Below, in pieces: positions 27,232 through 38,100 of a DNA stretch of 64,000 nt (position 1 is its first letter; each line of letters begins with the position of its first letter). A program made the position numbers and the translations under genes. The notes beneath the pieces were generated by a model. The model had not been told where the DNA came from, did not search any database, and was given only the letters and a program-made list of their open reading frames with translations. The stretch spans positions 997,423 through 1,061,422 of the forward strand of contig NZ_JBHTDC010000002.1 of the NCBI RefSeq assembly GCF_042666435.1, read 5' to 3'. Source of the DNA: Allosphingosinicella sp042666435. GTDB taxonomy: Bacteria > Pseudomonadota > Alphaproteobacteria > Sphingomonadales > Sphingomonadaceae.

Positions 27232-28539
27232 TCAATTCTTGTCCTTGTGGACCTGGCCGCCCTTCATCACGAAGCCGACATTTTCCAGCACGGTCACGTC
27301 GGCAAGGGGGTTGCCGGAGACGGCGATGAGGTCGGCGGCCTTGCCGGGCTCCAGCGAGCCGATTTCGTTCGCCAGCCCGAGCAGGTCGGCGGCGTTGACG
27401 GTGGCCGCTTCGATGGCGGTAGCGGGGGTCATGCCGTGCTTCACCATCAACTCGAACTCGTCGGCGTTGCGGCCGTGCTTGGAGACGCCCGCGTCGGTGC
27501 CGAAGGCGATCTTCACGCCGGCCGGAACCGCCTCCTGAAGCGATTTGCCGGTGATGCCGATGCGCCAGTCGATCTTCTTCCTGACTTCGGGCGGATAAGC
27601 GTCGGGGTTGGCGGCGATGCGTTCGAGGTAGCCGTTCACCGTGGAAAGGGTCGGCACGTAATAAGCGCCGGTCTGCTTGAAGAGACGGATGCCTTCCGCG
27701 TCGAGCAAAGTGCCGTGCTCGATCGAATCGGCGCCGGCCTCCAGCGCCAAAGCGATGCCGTCGGCCCCGTGGGCGTGGACGGCGACATTCTTGCCGTAGA
27801 GGTGGGCGGTGTCGACGATCGCCTTCGCCTCGTCGTCGAACATCTGCGCGCCGAGGCCCAGGCCGATGCGGCTGTTGACGCCGCCGGTGGTGGCGATCTT
27901 GATGACATCGACGCCGCGGCTGATTTGGCGGCGCACCGCGCGGCGGCAGTCGTCGGCGCCGTCGCAGGTATTTTCGTGGCGATCGACGGCGGCGTGGAGC
28001 TCGTCGCGGAAGCCCAAGGTCGGGTCCATGTGGCCCGAGGTCGTCGAGATCGAGGTGCCCGCATCGACGATGCGCGGACCCACCGCCCAGCCCTTGGCGA
28101 TGGCGTCGCGCAGCGCCAGGGTGACGCCGTCGGCGCTGCCGAGATTGCGGACGGTGGTGAAGCCAGCGTCCAGCGTCTTCTCCGCGTTCCAGGCGGCTTC
28201 ATAGGCGCTGTCGGCGACATTGTCGGTCACCTCGGCGAGCTGGCCCTCGATGCCGGCGCGGTCGGAATCGAGATGGACGTGGCTGTCGATTAGGCCGGGG
28301 AGGACGAAGCGGTCGGCAAGGTCGATCAGGGTCGCGCCGGCGGCCGGCGGGACGAAGCCGTCCTGGACGGAGATGATGCGGCCGTCGCGGACGACGATCG
28401 TCGCATTGCCGCGCGGCGCCTGCCCCGGCCGGTCGAGCAAAGCCCCGGCGTGGATGACGATGTCGGCCCCGGAGGGCGCCTGGGCCGGAGCGGCGGTGGC
28501 GAGGGTGGCGGAAAGGAACAGGGCAAGGACAAGGCGCAT
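27232..28539 (-). CDS. Exported amidohydrolase (imidazolonepropionase-like)
   Basis: A 435-residue metal-dependent hydrolase of the amidohydrolase superfamily: the metal-binding LIDSHVHLDSD follows a DLADRFVLPGLID strand, a later VHAHGADG and HGTLLD supply further histidines, and FGTDAGVSKHGRNADEFELMV carries the catalytic Asp. A Sec signal peptide (MRLVLALFLSATLATAAPA) places it in the periplasm. The start at 28539 has GGGGGAG in front. It reads toward the oxoprolinase with 82 bp between; it could release a cyclic amide or amino acid for the permease, which is inference. Family members often act as Xaa-Pro or acyl-peptide dipeptidases. Confidence 0.87.
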   Translation of the reverse strand: MRLVLALFLSATLATAAPAQAPSGADIVIHAGALLDRPGQAPRGNATIVVRDGRIISVQDGFVPPAAGATLIDLADRFVLPGLIDSHVHLDSDRAGIEGQLAEVTDNVADSAYEAAWNAEKTLDAGFTTVRNLGSADGVTLALRDAIAKGWAVGPRIVDAGTSISTTSGHMDPTLGFRDELHAAVDRHENTCDGADDCRRAVRRQISRGVDVIKIATTGGVNSRIGLGLGAQMFDDEAKAIVDTAHLYGKNVAVHAHGADGIALALEAGADSIEHGTLLDAEGIRLFKQTGAYYVPTLSTVNGYLERIAANPDAYPPEVRKKIDWRIGITGKSLQEAVPAGVKIAFGTDAGVSKHGRNADEFELMVKHGMTPATAIEAATVNAADLLGLANEIGSLEPGKAADLIAVSGNPLADVTVLENVGFVMKGGQVHKDKN

Positions 28540-28672
28540 CGATAACTCCCCCGAAGGCAGGCCGCGCAATAAAGAGGATTCGGGACACGAACGCCAGAGC
28601 CAGATGTTCGCGCGGTTCTGGCCCCGGGCTTCGCCGGGGGCCAGGGGATGATGAGTTTGGATTGCACCATCT

Positions 28673-28756
28673 CGTCATGCTGAACTTGCTTCAGCATCCA
28701 TATCCGAGCCACATGACGGGTCGGTAGGTGGACCCTGAAACAAGTTCAGGGTGACG
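28673..28756. repeat. Palindromic repeat, CTGAAACAAGTTCAG family, copy 3
   Basis: Arms start CGTCATGCTGAACTTGC at 28673 and end CAAGTTCAGGGTGACG at 28756, with about 28 bases between. It lies between the amidohydrolase and tamB. A second small hairpin (CCCCGGGCTTCGCCGGGG) lies near 28622-28639. Confidence 0.85.
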
Positions 28757-28779
28757 ATTCAATGTCACCGCATCGCGCT

Positions 28780-31700
28780 CTAATATTCCTTGCGGTAGCG
28801 GATGCTGGCGCTGGTGCCGGCGAAGGAGCCGGCCTGGGAGAGCAGGCTGAGGCTCTTCGACAAGGCGATCTCGAGCTGGGTGGCGGTGAAGCCGCGAGCG
28901 TCGGTGATGACCTCCAGATAGATGTCGTCGCCGATATAGAATCCGGCCGACAAGGCGGTGCCGCGCCCGGTCGCCTCGTCGGCGCCGAGGATGCGCAGCC
29001 GGCTGAGGCCGGTCGCCGAGCGCAGCATGCCGAGCGGGTTGAGCCCGCCGCCCCCGCCGCGTAGCGAATTGAGTGACGCGGCGAGCTGGACCGCTTCGAG
29101 CGCGGACAATTCGGTGACCGATCCGCCGAACAGGAGCCGCGCCATGATCTCGTCCTGCGGCAGAGCGGGCGAGGAGCTGAAGGCGATCTGGGGGTCGGTG
29201 GCCCGGCCGCTGACATTGATGGTGACGGTGACATCCTCGACATCGCCCGAGGCAGTGATCGCGATGCGCGGATCGATGGTTTCGCCTCCGGTGAAGGTGA
29301 CGTCGCCATTGGTCACCTCGAAGCGGGTGCCGGCGAAGCTGTAGGTGCCGCGAATCACCTGCGCCGTGCCGGTGACGATCGGACTGGCCGACGTGCCCTG
29401 GACGCGCAGGTCGGTCTCCCATTCCGATTCGAGGCCCATGCCGGAGACGAACACCTCATTGTCGGCGCGGACGCGCAAATCGAGATTCCAGATGCTGGGC
29501 GCCGCCGAGCGCTGGTTGACCTCGTCGGGGGCGAGGAGCGGCTCGCCGACGCGGCGGACGCCTTCCAGCTCGGCCACCTGCGCCGCGCCCTGGCGGATGA
29601 TCTGGTAGCGGATCTCGGGCATTTGCAGGTCGCCGCTGATGAGGGCGGGCTGGTTCGGGCCATTGGTGATCGCGACCTCGCCGGTGACGGTCGCGCCGAT
29701 GGCGTCGCTGCGCGCGAGCTGGGCGCGGTCGAAGACGAGCCGGACGTCGATCGGGAAACCGGCGTCGGCGGCGAGCCCGACGCTGCCCCGGCCGGTCACC
29801 GTTCCGCGTCCCGCGCGGCCGCTGAGCTGGGTAATCTCGAGGCGCGAACTGGTGAAGCGGCCCTGTAGCTTGAGGCCGGTGACGCGGGTGCCGTACGTTT
29901 CGTCGACCAAGGTCAGATCGTTGGCCCGAATGACGCCGGTGAATTGCGGGCGCTGGACCCGGCCGCTGAAATCGGCGGCGATCCCGATGGGGCCGGAGAG
30001 CTGCTGGTCCGCCATGCCGGTCAGCGACCAGATGACGTCGGCCGGCCCGTTATAGCGGATTCCGCCGGAGAGCGGCGAAGCGAGGAGGCGGGTGGTCCAG
30101 CTTCCGGCCGCGGGGGAAAGGGGCTGCAGGCGGGCCTGGGCGCGGCCGATGATCGCGCCGTTCCGGCGGATCACCGCGCCGGCGGAGCCGCCCTCCGGCC
30201 GCAGCTGGCCGGCGAAGGCGATATCGACCGGCTCCGAGAAGGTGGCGACGCCGGTGCGGGTGAAATCCTCGACGGTGAGGCGGGCATCGGCGCGCGGGAA
30301 AGAGGCGCCCGAGGGCTGGACGAAATCGAGGCTGCCGGTCGCCTTGCCGCCAAGGCCGAGCGCCGGCGCGAAGGCGTTGACGATCGAGAGATCGAGACCG
30401 TCCATCCGCGTCTGGACGACCAGGCCGTCGCCATAGCGGCCGGCGAGGCGGACATTGCCTTGCGGGAAGACGATCGTGGCGGGCGCGAGGCGCCAGTCGC
30501 CGCCGACCTTGCGTATGTCGGCCGGTCGCGCGAAGCGGAAGTCGATGCGGTTGATCGTCCCCTGGGCCGCCGCGCGGATGTGGTCCGGCGCCAGCGCCAC
30601 GTTGGTGGCAACGCGCCAGGGCACGCCGCTCCGTCCGTTGGCGACGAGCTGCGCCTGGCCACGGCCGCCGCGAACATTGATCTTCGCCCGCGCCGCTTCG
30701 ATCGCCATTTCACCGCGCCTGACACCGGCGAGCTGGACATCGCCGACGATCGAGGGTGCGCCCGGATAGAGGATCGCCGTCGCCTGGACGAGGCCGCGCT
30801 GGACGAGGATCGGTGGCTCGCCAGGGATGAGGGCGCCATTGGCGCGGGCGGAGATGTCGGCGCGCTGATACTGGCCGGCGGCGGCGAGGCGGACGACGCC
30901 GTCGAGGCCGGAACCGCTGAGGGTCAAGGTGCCCGCGAAGGGTCCCGCCGCGGTCTGCACCACCCGGCCGGCAAGGTTGATGCCGGCGATGGTGAGGCGA
31001 TGGATGTCGATGGTCAGCGGCCCGGACCCGGAGAGTATCGTGATGTCGGCCGAGAAGGGCCCGTATTCGGATTCGCCCGTCGCCGCGATCCTGTAGCCGT
31101 TCGCCGTCGCGCGTATTTCCGCCTCGACATTAAAAAGGCCGATGCCGAAGCCGGGGCTGGCGGCGCGGAGGCGGATATTGGGCTGGGCGACGGTGCCGCT
31201 GACCACGACCGCGAGGGGGCCGTAAGCGGTGGAGATTCCGGCGAGGCGGAAGTCGATCGCGCCGTTCGGGCTATAAGTGCCACTGCCGGAGGTGATGCGA
31301 AGCCCCGGCGAGGAAAGGCGGATGTCGCTGAGCCGGACCACCCCGTCCTCGTTCATGTCGATGGCGGCGGTGACGATGGCGTTTCCGCCGAGGAAATCGC
31401 GGGCCGACGCATTGTCGATGCGGCGGGTGCGGATGGCGACGCGGCCATTGATGCCGAAGCCGTCGCCCCGGCTTACGACGTCGAGATCGCTGTCGATGTC
31501 GAGAAGGCCGATGCCGCGAACGAGATAATTGTTCACCCGGCCCTGCAACCCGGCGCGATATTCGCCCTGGGCGAGATCCGCGACAATGATCGCGGTGGCG
31601 TCGATCCTGTCCGACCGGATGCGCAGATCGTCGGAGAGGATGCGCGAGCCGGCGATGTTGAGCGTGCCGTCGATCCGCACATCGGTGAGCAGCCCGCCCA

Positions 31701-32994
31701 CCGCCTCGTTGAGGCCGGTGATCCGCTGAATAGTCGCGGAGACGGGGATGGTGATGCGGTCGGTGTCGATCCTGGCCCGGCCACGGGCGCGGAGGCCCTC
31801 GACCACCGTTTCGCCGAAGCCCAGCGTCCCCGCGCGAAGATCATAGGCGACCACCGGCGTCGCGAACGGCCCGTTCAGCACCATCGCGAGCTGGACGTCG
31901 CGGCCGTTGAGATTGGGGGCGATGGCGCCCGGCTGAAGCAGGCGGGCGGCGACGCGGACGCCCTCGAACCGGCTCTCGCCGAGGTCGACCATCCCTCCGG
32001 CCGCGACGGCGAGGGCCGACGATGTGAGACGAAGGCGGGTGTCGGCGCGGCGCTCCTGAAGCGTGGTGACGAGATTGACCTGGACGAGCGGCGCGACGAG
32101 GCGCTGGTGCGGTCCTTCCTCGAACATCAGGCCGGGCCGCAGCGGGCCGTCGACGGTGAAGGTGCCGTCGCGGCCGACGACGGAGAGGTTGGCCAGCCCC
32201 TGCCCGGCCAGCGTCGCCTGCGCCCGGCCGCTCCAGTTCGCCCAGCTCCCGCGCCCGCTGACGGCGGCGGCGAGCGGCTGGCCCAGCCCCGTCAGCCCGG
32301 CGACGAAGCCGTCGCCCGGCGCCTGGAGCCGCGCCTCCAGATCGAAGCGGTCGGCTTCGGGCACTGCGTCCAGCCGCAAGACGAGGCGGTCTCCGCCGGC
32401 CATGCCCGGCGCGGTCAGCGCTTCGGCGTCGGCGGAGACCTGCGCGCGGCCGTCGGCGATCTTCGCCATGCCCGACAAGGTGAGCAGATGCCGTCGCCCG
32501 GTGACCGCGGGCTCGATGAGCAGGCGCCCCACCTGAAGCCGGCCGATGTCGATATCGAGATCGGGCAGCAGCGGCGCGTTTGGATCGCCCGGCTCCAGCT
32601 CCGGCAGCCGCGCGAGCCGTGCCTGGGGCAATGTCAGCGACCGGATGTCGACATGATTGCGGAGGTAAGCGAACGGGCGCCAGTCGAGTTCGGCGACCGG
32701 CGCCGTGAAGAAGGTGCCGCGCCGGTCGCCCAAGGTCAGGTCGTGGAGGACAAGCTTGCCGTAGAGCGAGCCCTCGATCCGGCCGATGCCGATCTCCAGG
32801 CCGGACGCCATTTCAAGGTTGTTGATCTGGCGGACGACATAGCGTCGGCCCGGATCGGTGTTAAGGCCGACATAGAGCAAGGCGAGCAGCGCCAGCAGGC
32901 CGGCGAGGACGATCCCCGCCCATTTCGCGCCCGTGCGCCACGGGGAGCGGCGGGCGGGAGGCTCGGCATCGTCCAGGACCGCCTCCTCCGCCAT
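28780..32994 (-). CDS. tamB: Translocation and assembly module subunit TamB
   Basis: A 1404-residue inner-membrane-anchored protein that spans the periplasm as a long beta-taco and works with TamA in outer-membrane protein or lipid transport. The N-terminal helix (AGIVLAGLLALLALLYVGL, about residues 27-47) anchors it; the long repetitive beta-rich middle is typical; the DUF490/TamB C-terminal domain has SRATDPQIAFSSSPALPQDEIMARLLFGG near 1260. The C-terminus GSFAGTSASIRYRKEY also fits. Its start overlaps the tamA stop by 1 bp. Confidence 0.93.
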   Translation of the reverse strand: MAEEAVLDDAEPPARRSPWRTGAKWAGIVLAGLLALLALLYVGLNTDPGRRYVVRQINNLEMASGLEIGIGRIEGSLYGKLVLHDLTLGDRRGTFFTAPVAELDWRPFAYLRNHVDIRSLTLPQARLARLPELEPGDPNAPLLPDLDIDIGRLQVGRLLIEPAVTGRRHLLTLSGMAKIADGRAQVSADAEALTAPGMAGGDRLVLRLDAVPEADRFDLEARLQAPGDGFVAGLTGLGQPLAAAVSGRGSWANWSGRAQATLAGQGLANLSVVGRDGTFTVDGPLRPGLMFEEGPHQRLVAPLVQVNLVTTLQERRADTRLRLTSSALAVAAGGMVDLGESRFEGVRVAARLLQPGAIAPNLNGRDVQLAMVLNGPFATPVVAYDLRAGTLGFGETVVEGLRARGRARIDTDRITIPVSATIQRITGLNEAVGGLLTDVRIDGTLNIAGSRILSDDLRIRSDRIDATAIIVADLAQGEYRAGLQGRVNNYLVRGIGLLDIDSDLDVVSRGDGFGINGRVAIRTRRIDNASARDFLGGNAIVTAAIDMNEDGVVRLSDIRLSSPGLRITSGSGTYSPNGAIDFRLAGISTAYGPLAVVVSGTVAQPNIRLRAASPGFGIGLFNVEAEIRATANGYRIAATGESEYGPFSADITILSGSGPLTIDIHRLTIAGINLAGRVVQTAAGPFAGTLTLSGSGLDGVVRLAAAGQYQRADISARANGALIPGEPPILVQRGLVQATAILYPGAPSIVGDVQLAGVRRGEMAIEAARAKINVRGGRGQAQLVANGRSGVPWRVATNVALAPDHIRAAAQGTINRIDFRFARPADIRKVGGDWRLAPATIVFPQGNVRLAGRYGDGLVVQTRMDGLDLSIVNAFAPALGLGGKATGSLDFVQPSGASFPRADARLTVEDFTRTGVATFSEPVDIAFAGQLRPEGGSAGAVIRRNGAIIGRAQARLQPLSPAAGSWTTRLLASPLSGGIRYNGPADVIWSLTGMADQQLSGPIGIAADFSGRVQRPQFTGVIRANDLTLVDETYGTRVTGLKLQGRFTSSRLEITQLSGRAGRGTVTGRGSVGLAADAGFPIDVRLVFDRAQLARSDAIGATVTGEVAITNGPNQPALISGDLQMPEIRYQIIRQGAAQVAELEGVRRVGEPLLAPDEVNQRSAAPSIWNLDLRVRADNEVFVSGMGLESEWETDLRVQGTSASPIVTGTAQVIRGTYSFAGTRFEVTNGDVTFTGGETIDPRIAITASGDVEDVTVTINVSGRATDPQIAFSSSPALPQDEIMARLLFGGSVTELSALEAVQLAASLNSLRGGGGGLNPLGMLRSATGLSRLRILGADEATGRGTALSAGFYIGDDIYLEVITDARGFTATQLEIALSKSLSLLSQAGSFAGTSASIRYRKEY

Positions 32995-35045
32995 CAGAAG
33001 GCCTGACCGATGGAGATGTAGAGCGAGATGCGCGATTCGCCGGGCTGGCGGTTGATGGGTGTTGCGACATCCACCCGGAGCGGGCCGAAATTGGTGTAGA
33101 GGCGGCCGCCCACGCCAATGCCGTAGCGCAGGTCGGAAAGGCGCGGGGTCTGGCTCTCATAGACCTGGCCGGCGTCGATGAAGGCGACGGCGCCGTAATT
33201 GCCGAAACGATAGCGCCCTTCCAGCGCGAATTCGGTGAGGCTGCGGCCGCCGATCGGATTGTTCTCCGAGTCCTTGGGTCCGAGCTCCTGATAGCCGAAG
33301 CCGCGCACCGACCCGCCGCCGCCGGCGTAAAGCCGCCTCGACGGCGCGAGATTGGACCGCTCGATGCCGTAGATCGAGCCGAAGCGGGCGCGGCCGGCGA
33401 TCACCAGATCCTCGCTCACCGGATAATAAGCGCTGCCGTCGATGAGGTTGCGGATATAGGGATTGGCGCCGTCCTTGAGCGAGACTTCGGGATTGGCGCG
33501 GGCCAGCAGGCGGAAGCCGCTGGTCGGGTTCAGCAGGGAATCGCTGGTGTCGTAGCCGATCTGGCCGACGAGGCCACCGATGAAATAGGTGTCGCTCGGC
33601 TGGTTGAAATCCCGCCGCCGGAAGCGGCTCTCGTTGGTCGCGATCAGCTCGGCGCCATAGGCCCAGGTCCAGCGCTTGTGCCAGATCGGCGTCGATTCGC
33701 GCGCGATCCGGCCGGAGAGCAAGGCGGTATAGCCTTCATAGGCCGGATAATCGCGCCGCCCCGCCTCCAGCGTGAGCAGCAAGGTCCGGTCGCGCTTGCC
33801 GGCGTTGGAGCGACGGAAGGTGACGCCGAGCGACTGCTCCTTGGTGCCCGCGACGGCGGCGACGCGCAGCGAACCCTCGGGCGGGAACAGGTTGCGATGT
33901 TCCCACGCCCCTTCGAGGCGGAAACCCTGGCCGGTGCTGAATCCGCCGGTGGCGGTGAGCGAGCGCGGCGGCCCGGCATCCTGACGGACGAGGATGTCGA
34001 CATATTCGGTGCCGTCGGGCGCGGTCTCGCCGGTCCGCACCGGCTCGGCCGAGACGCTGCTGAACAGGTTGGTCGCGACCATCGCCTCGCGCAGGTCGTC
34101 GACCTTGCGGCTGTCGTAGAGCGCGCCGCGCTCGAAGCGGGCTAGGACGCCGACATGGCTTGCGTCGAAGGCGAGGTCGCCCGTTGTCCGATACCCGCCG
34201 AAGCGGACGCGCGGGCCGGGCTCGACGGGCAAGGTGTAGTCGCCAAGGCCGGTCGCCGGATCGAGCAGCACGTCGCGCGGGCCGATCTCGACGAAGGGAT
34301 AGCCCTGCTCCGGCAGCCGGAGCATCAAGTTGGCCTCCGCGCCCTCGACGATGGCGGCGACGATCGGATCGCCGCTTTTCAGCGGAAGCTCGGAGCGGGG
34401 GAGCCCAGGCGGGACCGTCTCCGGCCCGGGAAGGGCGATTTCGCCGAAATCGTAGCGCTGGCCGGGCGCGGCGGTGAGGACGACCCGCAATCGCCCCGGC
34501 TGCTCGGGCACCTGCTCGATCGCCGCCACAGCGGTGCCATCATAATAGCCTTCCGAGCGGAGCAGGCGGATGGCGAGCGCCTCGTCCTCGCGCGCCCGGG
34601 CCGCGATCATCGCGCCGTTCGCGGCTTCCCCGTCGGCTTGCTCCAGCGCCGAAAGGTCGCGGAAACGCCCGGCGAGGCCGACTTCGTCCAGCCCCTCGAC
34701 GGTGAGGCTGTAGCGAACCGGGGCCAGTTCGGTCGCGTCGCCATCGTCGGTCGCTTCGGGCGTCGTGACATCGAAGGTCGAAAGCGGCGGCAGCGGCTGA
34801 GCCAGAGCGGGATCGGGGAGCGCCGCGTCGGGCACCGGCTCGGCCGGGACGGGCACGGCCGGGCCTTCGAAATCGCCGATCGGCTGGAGCGGCTCGCCAA
34901 GCGCCGGATCGAGCGGCGGCAAGCGGGATTCGAATGCTTCGTCCGATATGACCGGCTCGTCGGCCACAGGCTGCGCGTGGGCGACGCCGCCCAGCGTCAG
35001 CGTCCCCCCCGCAACGATCGCGATCAAAAGTCCATTATTATCCAA
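32994..35045 (-). CDS. tamA: Outer-membrane TamA (BamA/TamA family)
   Basis: A 683-residue Omp85-family barrel. A signal peptide (LLIAIVAGGTLTLGGVAHA) is followed by a proline/aspartate-rich linker (about residues 28-105) and POTRA-type modules (about 110-330; for example GQRYDFGEIALPGPE and VEGAEANLMLRLPEQGYPFVEI). The barrel spans about 350-683 and includes GGGGSVRGFGYQELGP, the VRGF/Y motif of the lid loop, and ends with AF, an aromatic last residue. The linker before the POTRAs is longer than usual. It follows the CHAT gene by 65 bp. Confidence 0.92.
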   Translation of the reverse strand: MDNNGLLIAIVAGGTLTLGGVAHAQPVADEPVISDEAFESRLPPLDPALGEPLQPIGDFEGPAVPVPAEPVPDAALPDPALAQPLPPLSTFDVTTPEATDDGDATELAPVRYSLTVEGLDEVGLAGRFRDLSALEQADGEAANGAMIAARAREDEALAIRLLRSEGYYDGTAVAAIEQVPEQPGRLRVVLTAAPGQRYDFGEIALPGPETVPPGLPRSELPLKSGDPIVAAIVEGAEANLMLRLPEQGYPFVEIGPRDVLLDPATGLGDYTLPVEPGPRVRFGGYRTTGDLAFDASHVGVLARFERGALYDSRKVDDLREAMVATNLFSSVSAEPVRTGETAPDGTEYVDILVRQDAGPPRSLTATGGFSTGQGFRLEGAWEHRNLFPPEGSLRVAAVAGTKEQSLGVTFRRSNAGKRDRTLLLTLEAGRRDYPAYEGYTALLSGRIARESTPIWHKRWTWAYGAELIATNESRFRRRDFNQPSDTYFIGGLVGQIGYDTSDSLLNPTSGFRLLARANPEVSLKDGANPYIRNLIDGSAYYPVSEDLVIAGRARFGSIYGIERSNLAPSRRLYAGGGGSVRGFGYQELGPKDSENNPIGGRSLTEFALEGRYRFGNYGAVAFIDAGQVYESQTPRLSDLRYGIGVGGRLYTNFGPLRVDVATPINRQPGESRISLYISIGQAF

Positions 35046-35110
35046 GAAGCCTCGCCCCCGTTTGGGGAACGAAACGAAAGAGAAGCGAAAAAGTGCCGCG
35101 CCGGAAATCC

Positions 35111-38100
35111 TTAGCGGCTTTGGGCGGGACCGCCGGCGGACTGCGCCGCGGTCTGGCTCTCGGCTCCGGCCTCAGGGATGACCGGCGAGGCGCCATCGCC
35201 GATGATCGCGAAGCCCGACCAGTAATAAGGATGGGACGTCGCCGCATCGTCCATCAGCGCCGCCTGCGCGGTTCGCAGGGCCGTCGCCGTCGAGGTGCCC
35301 GGCGGGGCCGTGAACAGCCCGGAAATCAGCCGGTTGGTGGCATCATAATCGTCCGGCACCGGCCAGTGGCTGGCGACGACCGAACGGCCGCCGGCGCCGA
35401 CAAAGGCGCGCACTAGGCCGTCCAGGGCATAATCGCCGCCGGTGCCGAGGCCGGCCTCGCGGGTCGCCGCGACCGACGCCTTGCCGGCGGTGTCGCAGGC
35501 CGAGAGGATGACGAGATCGGCGTCGATCCGAAGGTCGTAGATCTCGCGAAAGGTGAGCAGGCCATCCGATTCGCCGCCGCCGAAGCTGGTCATCAAAGCC
35601 GGTCGGGCCGGGCATTCGGGCCGGGGCGCCGTCACCAGGCCGTGGGTCGCGAAATGCATGATCCGATATTGCGCCAGATCCTCGCGATTCTTGATCGACG
35701 TGTCGGTGAAGGCCTCGCCGGTGACGATCGCCGGTTCACCGCGATTCAGGAACCGGCTTGCGGTGCGCAATTCCTCGGACGAGATCGGCTTGCCCCAGGC
35801 CGTCATCGGCCAGGCGCAGCCCGCCATATCGTCGGTCAGGCCACGAAAGGCGCTCTCGGCGCCGGCGATGCCGGGGGGCGGCGCATTCTCGCCGAAGCCG
35901 ATATAGCCGTTGGCCGCGTCCGACCGCCCGACCTGCCGCACGTCGCGGAAGGAGCGGGCGGAGACGGCGGTGCTGACGTCGCGGTCCCGGCCCAGCCATT
36001 GCACGCCGGTGAAATCGAAACCGTCATCTTCGGGCCGGCTCGCCCGGGACAGATAGGCGTCGACCCCCGATTGCTCGGTCACGAGCAGGTTGACCGGAAG
36101 CCGAAGCATCGCCCCGTCGGGCTCGAAGATCAGATGGTCGACGGCCGCCAGCTCGGCCTCGACCGGCCGGAAGAGTTCGCCGAACAGCTTGTGCGACGTC
36201 GCCACGTCGAACGGATAGGTGACGAGCTGGCCGTTCTCCACCGTCGAGATCGTATCGCGGAGCGCGTCGACCTGGGTTTCGAGCGCATGCGGGGTCGCGC
36301 CGATGCGGAAGGCGCGCGCCGTCGACGGCGTCACGAACACGGCGTAGGCGGCGTCCCCGACCACGGTCATCTTGTAATAAGCCTCGCCGTCGCGGAGCAC
36401 TTGCCGCAACTCGTCGAGGCCCATCGCGCCGCCGGACAGGACCCGGTAGCGCGGGAATGCGGCGAGCTTGGCCTGTGTGGCGACCTGGTCCCGCTCCATC
36501 TGGGCGAGCTGGAGACGCAATTCGGCGAGGCGGACATTGTCCGCGGTGCCGGGATCGGTGAGCGCGCCCAGGCGAGAGGCCTCGACCCGCGTCCGCTCGA
36601 TGTCGCGGGTCAGGGTGACCGACTGGCGGAACAGGCGCGACGCTTCGTCGCTGCCGCCGCTCAGCTCGCGGGCGAGCACCGCCTGGGTCTGGGCGACGCC
36701 GGGCCGGACCATCAGCTGGCTGGCCTTGAACATGTCGGCCACCGCTTCGGGCCGCGACGCCTGGTCGGCGAGGAGCGCGAAATAGGGCGCCAGGGTGCGC
36801 TTGAGCGCCGGCGAGCTGTCGCCGCCTTGGGCGGCGGCGTCGACGATCTGCCGGTAGAGCGCCATCGCCTGATCCGACTGGCCGGTGCGGGCGTAATAGG
36901 CGGCGAGCCGGGCCTGCGCGCTGAGCGCCGCGGCGGAGCCGGGATAATAAGCGCCGACCAAAGCCACCGCTTCCTGATGCCGCCGCTCGGCGCCGGCGCG
37001 GTCGCCCTGCTCTTCGGCGATGTCGGCGAGGCCGCCGAGCAGCTGGCCGCGCATCCACACGGTCGACGTCACCCGGCCGCCGCGGACCGCGCCAAGCTGC
37101 GCGAGCGCGGCGTCGTAAGCGACGGCGGCTTCCTGGGGCCGGCCCTCGAGGCGCAGGATGGCGCCGCGAAGCTGCTTGGCCTGCCCCTCCAATATCTCGA
37201 CTTTCTCTTCGGGCTGGAGCGAGGAGCCGGCGGAGCTCAGCTGGCGGGACACCGGCGATTCGGCGTTGAGCCGTGCCGCGGTGTCGGCGTCGATGACGAG
37301 GTCGGCTATCTCCGCTCCGGCGAGGGCGGCGACCTGGGGCAGCGGCCGGTCGAGCTCGGCCAGCGCGGCTTCCGGGCGCTGCTGGTTGAGAAGATGCATG
37401 GCGCGGTAGTTGCGCAACATGCGGGCGACGACGGGATCGCCGGAAGCCTGCGTTTCGGCCTGGGCGAACAGCCGGTTCGCCTGGCTGTAATCGCCGAGAT
37501 TCGATTGCTGCAGCGCCTGGTTGACCAGCGCTTCGGCCTGACCGGGGCCGTCGCCGAGCAGGGAGCCGAAGAATTCGGCGGCTTCGGCATAGCTGCCGCT
37601 ATTGTTGCGGCGATAGGCTTCGGCCAGCGCGAGCTCGGGATCGAGGGTGCCGGCCTGGACCCGGGCGAAGGCGGCGGGATCGCCGGCGGCGGTGGTGGCG
37701 ATCGAGACCTCGCCGTCGACGGGGGCGTCGGCGACGACGGTGCGAAGGCCGAGGCGCAGCGCCGAATCATAGCCGGCGAGGCCCTCCGCCACGTAGAGCG
37801 TGTCCCCCTCGCGCCATTCATAGACGCGGTAAGGGACGTCGAGCTCCTTCATGCGGCAGGTCGCGGCCGAGACCGTTCCCAACCCATCGATCTCCTCGCC
37901 GGCGGGCGCGCCGCATTCCGCTTGCTCGGCGCGGAGCGCGGCCAGCCTTCCGGCCGGGTCGCCGCCGCGCTCGCGAAGGGCGTAGAGACGGCCGACGGGG
38001 ACCGCGGCGTCGCGGCAGACGATCGAATAAGCGCGGTCGAACATGTCGCTCAGCGCTTTGTCGCGGCTGCTCGTCTGGGCCGAGCACAGGACGCCCGAAC

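Noticed and set aside
29944..33006. 1020-residue open frame opposite tamB
   Set aside because: Antisense shadow; tamB on the other strand has a recognisable family and signal features.
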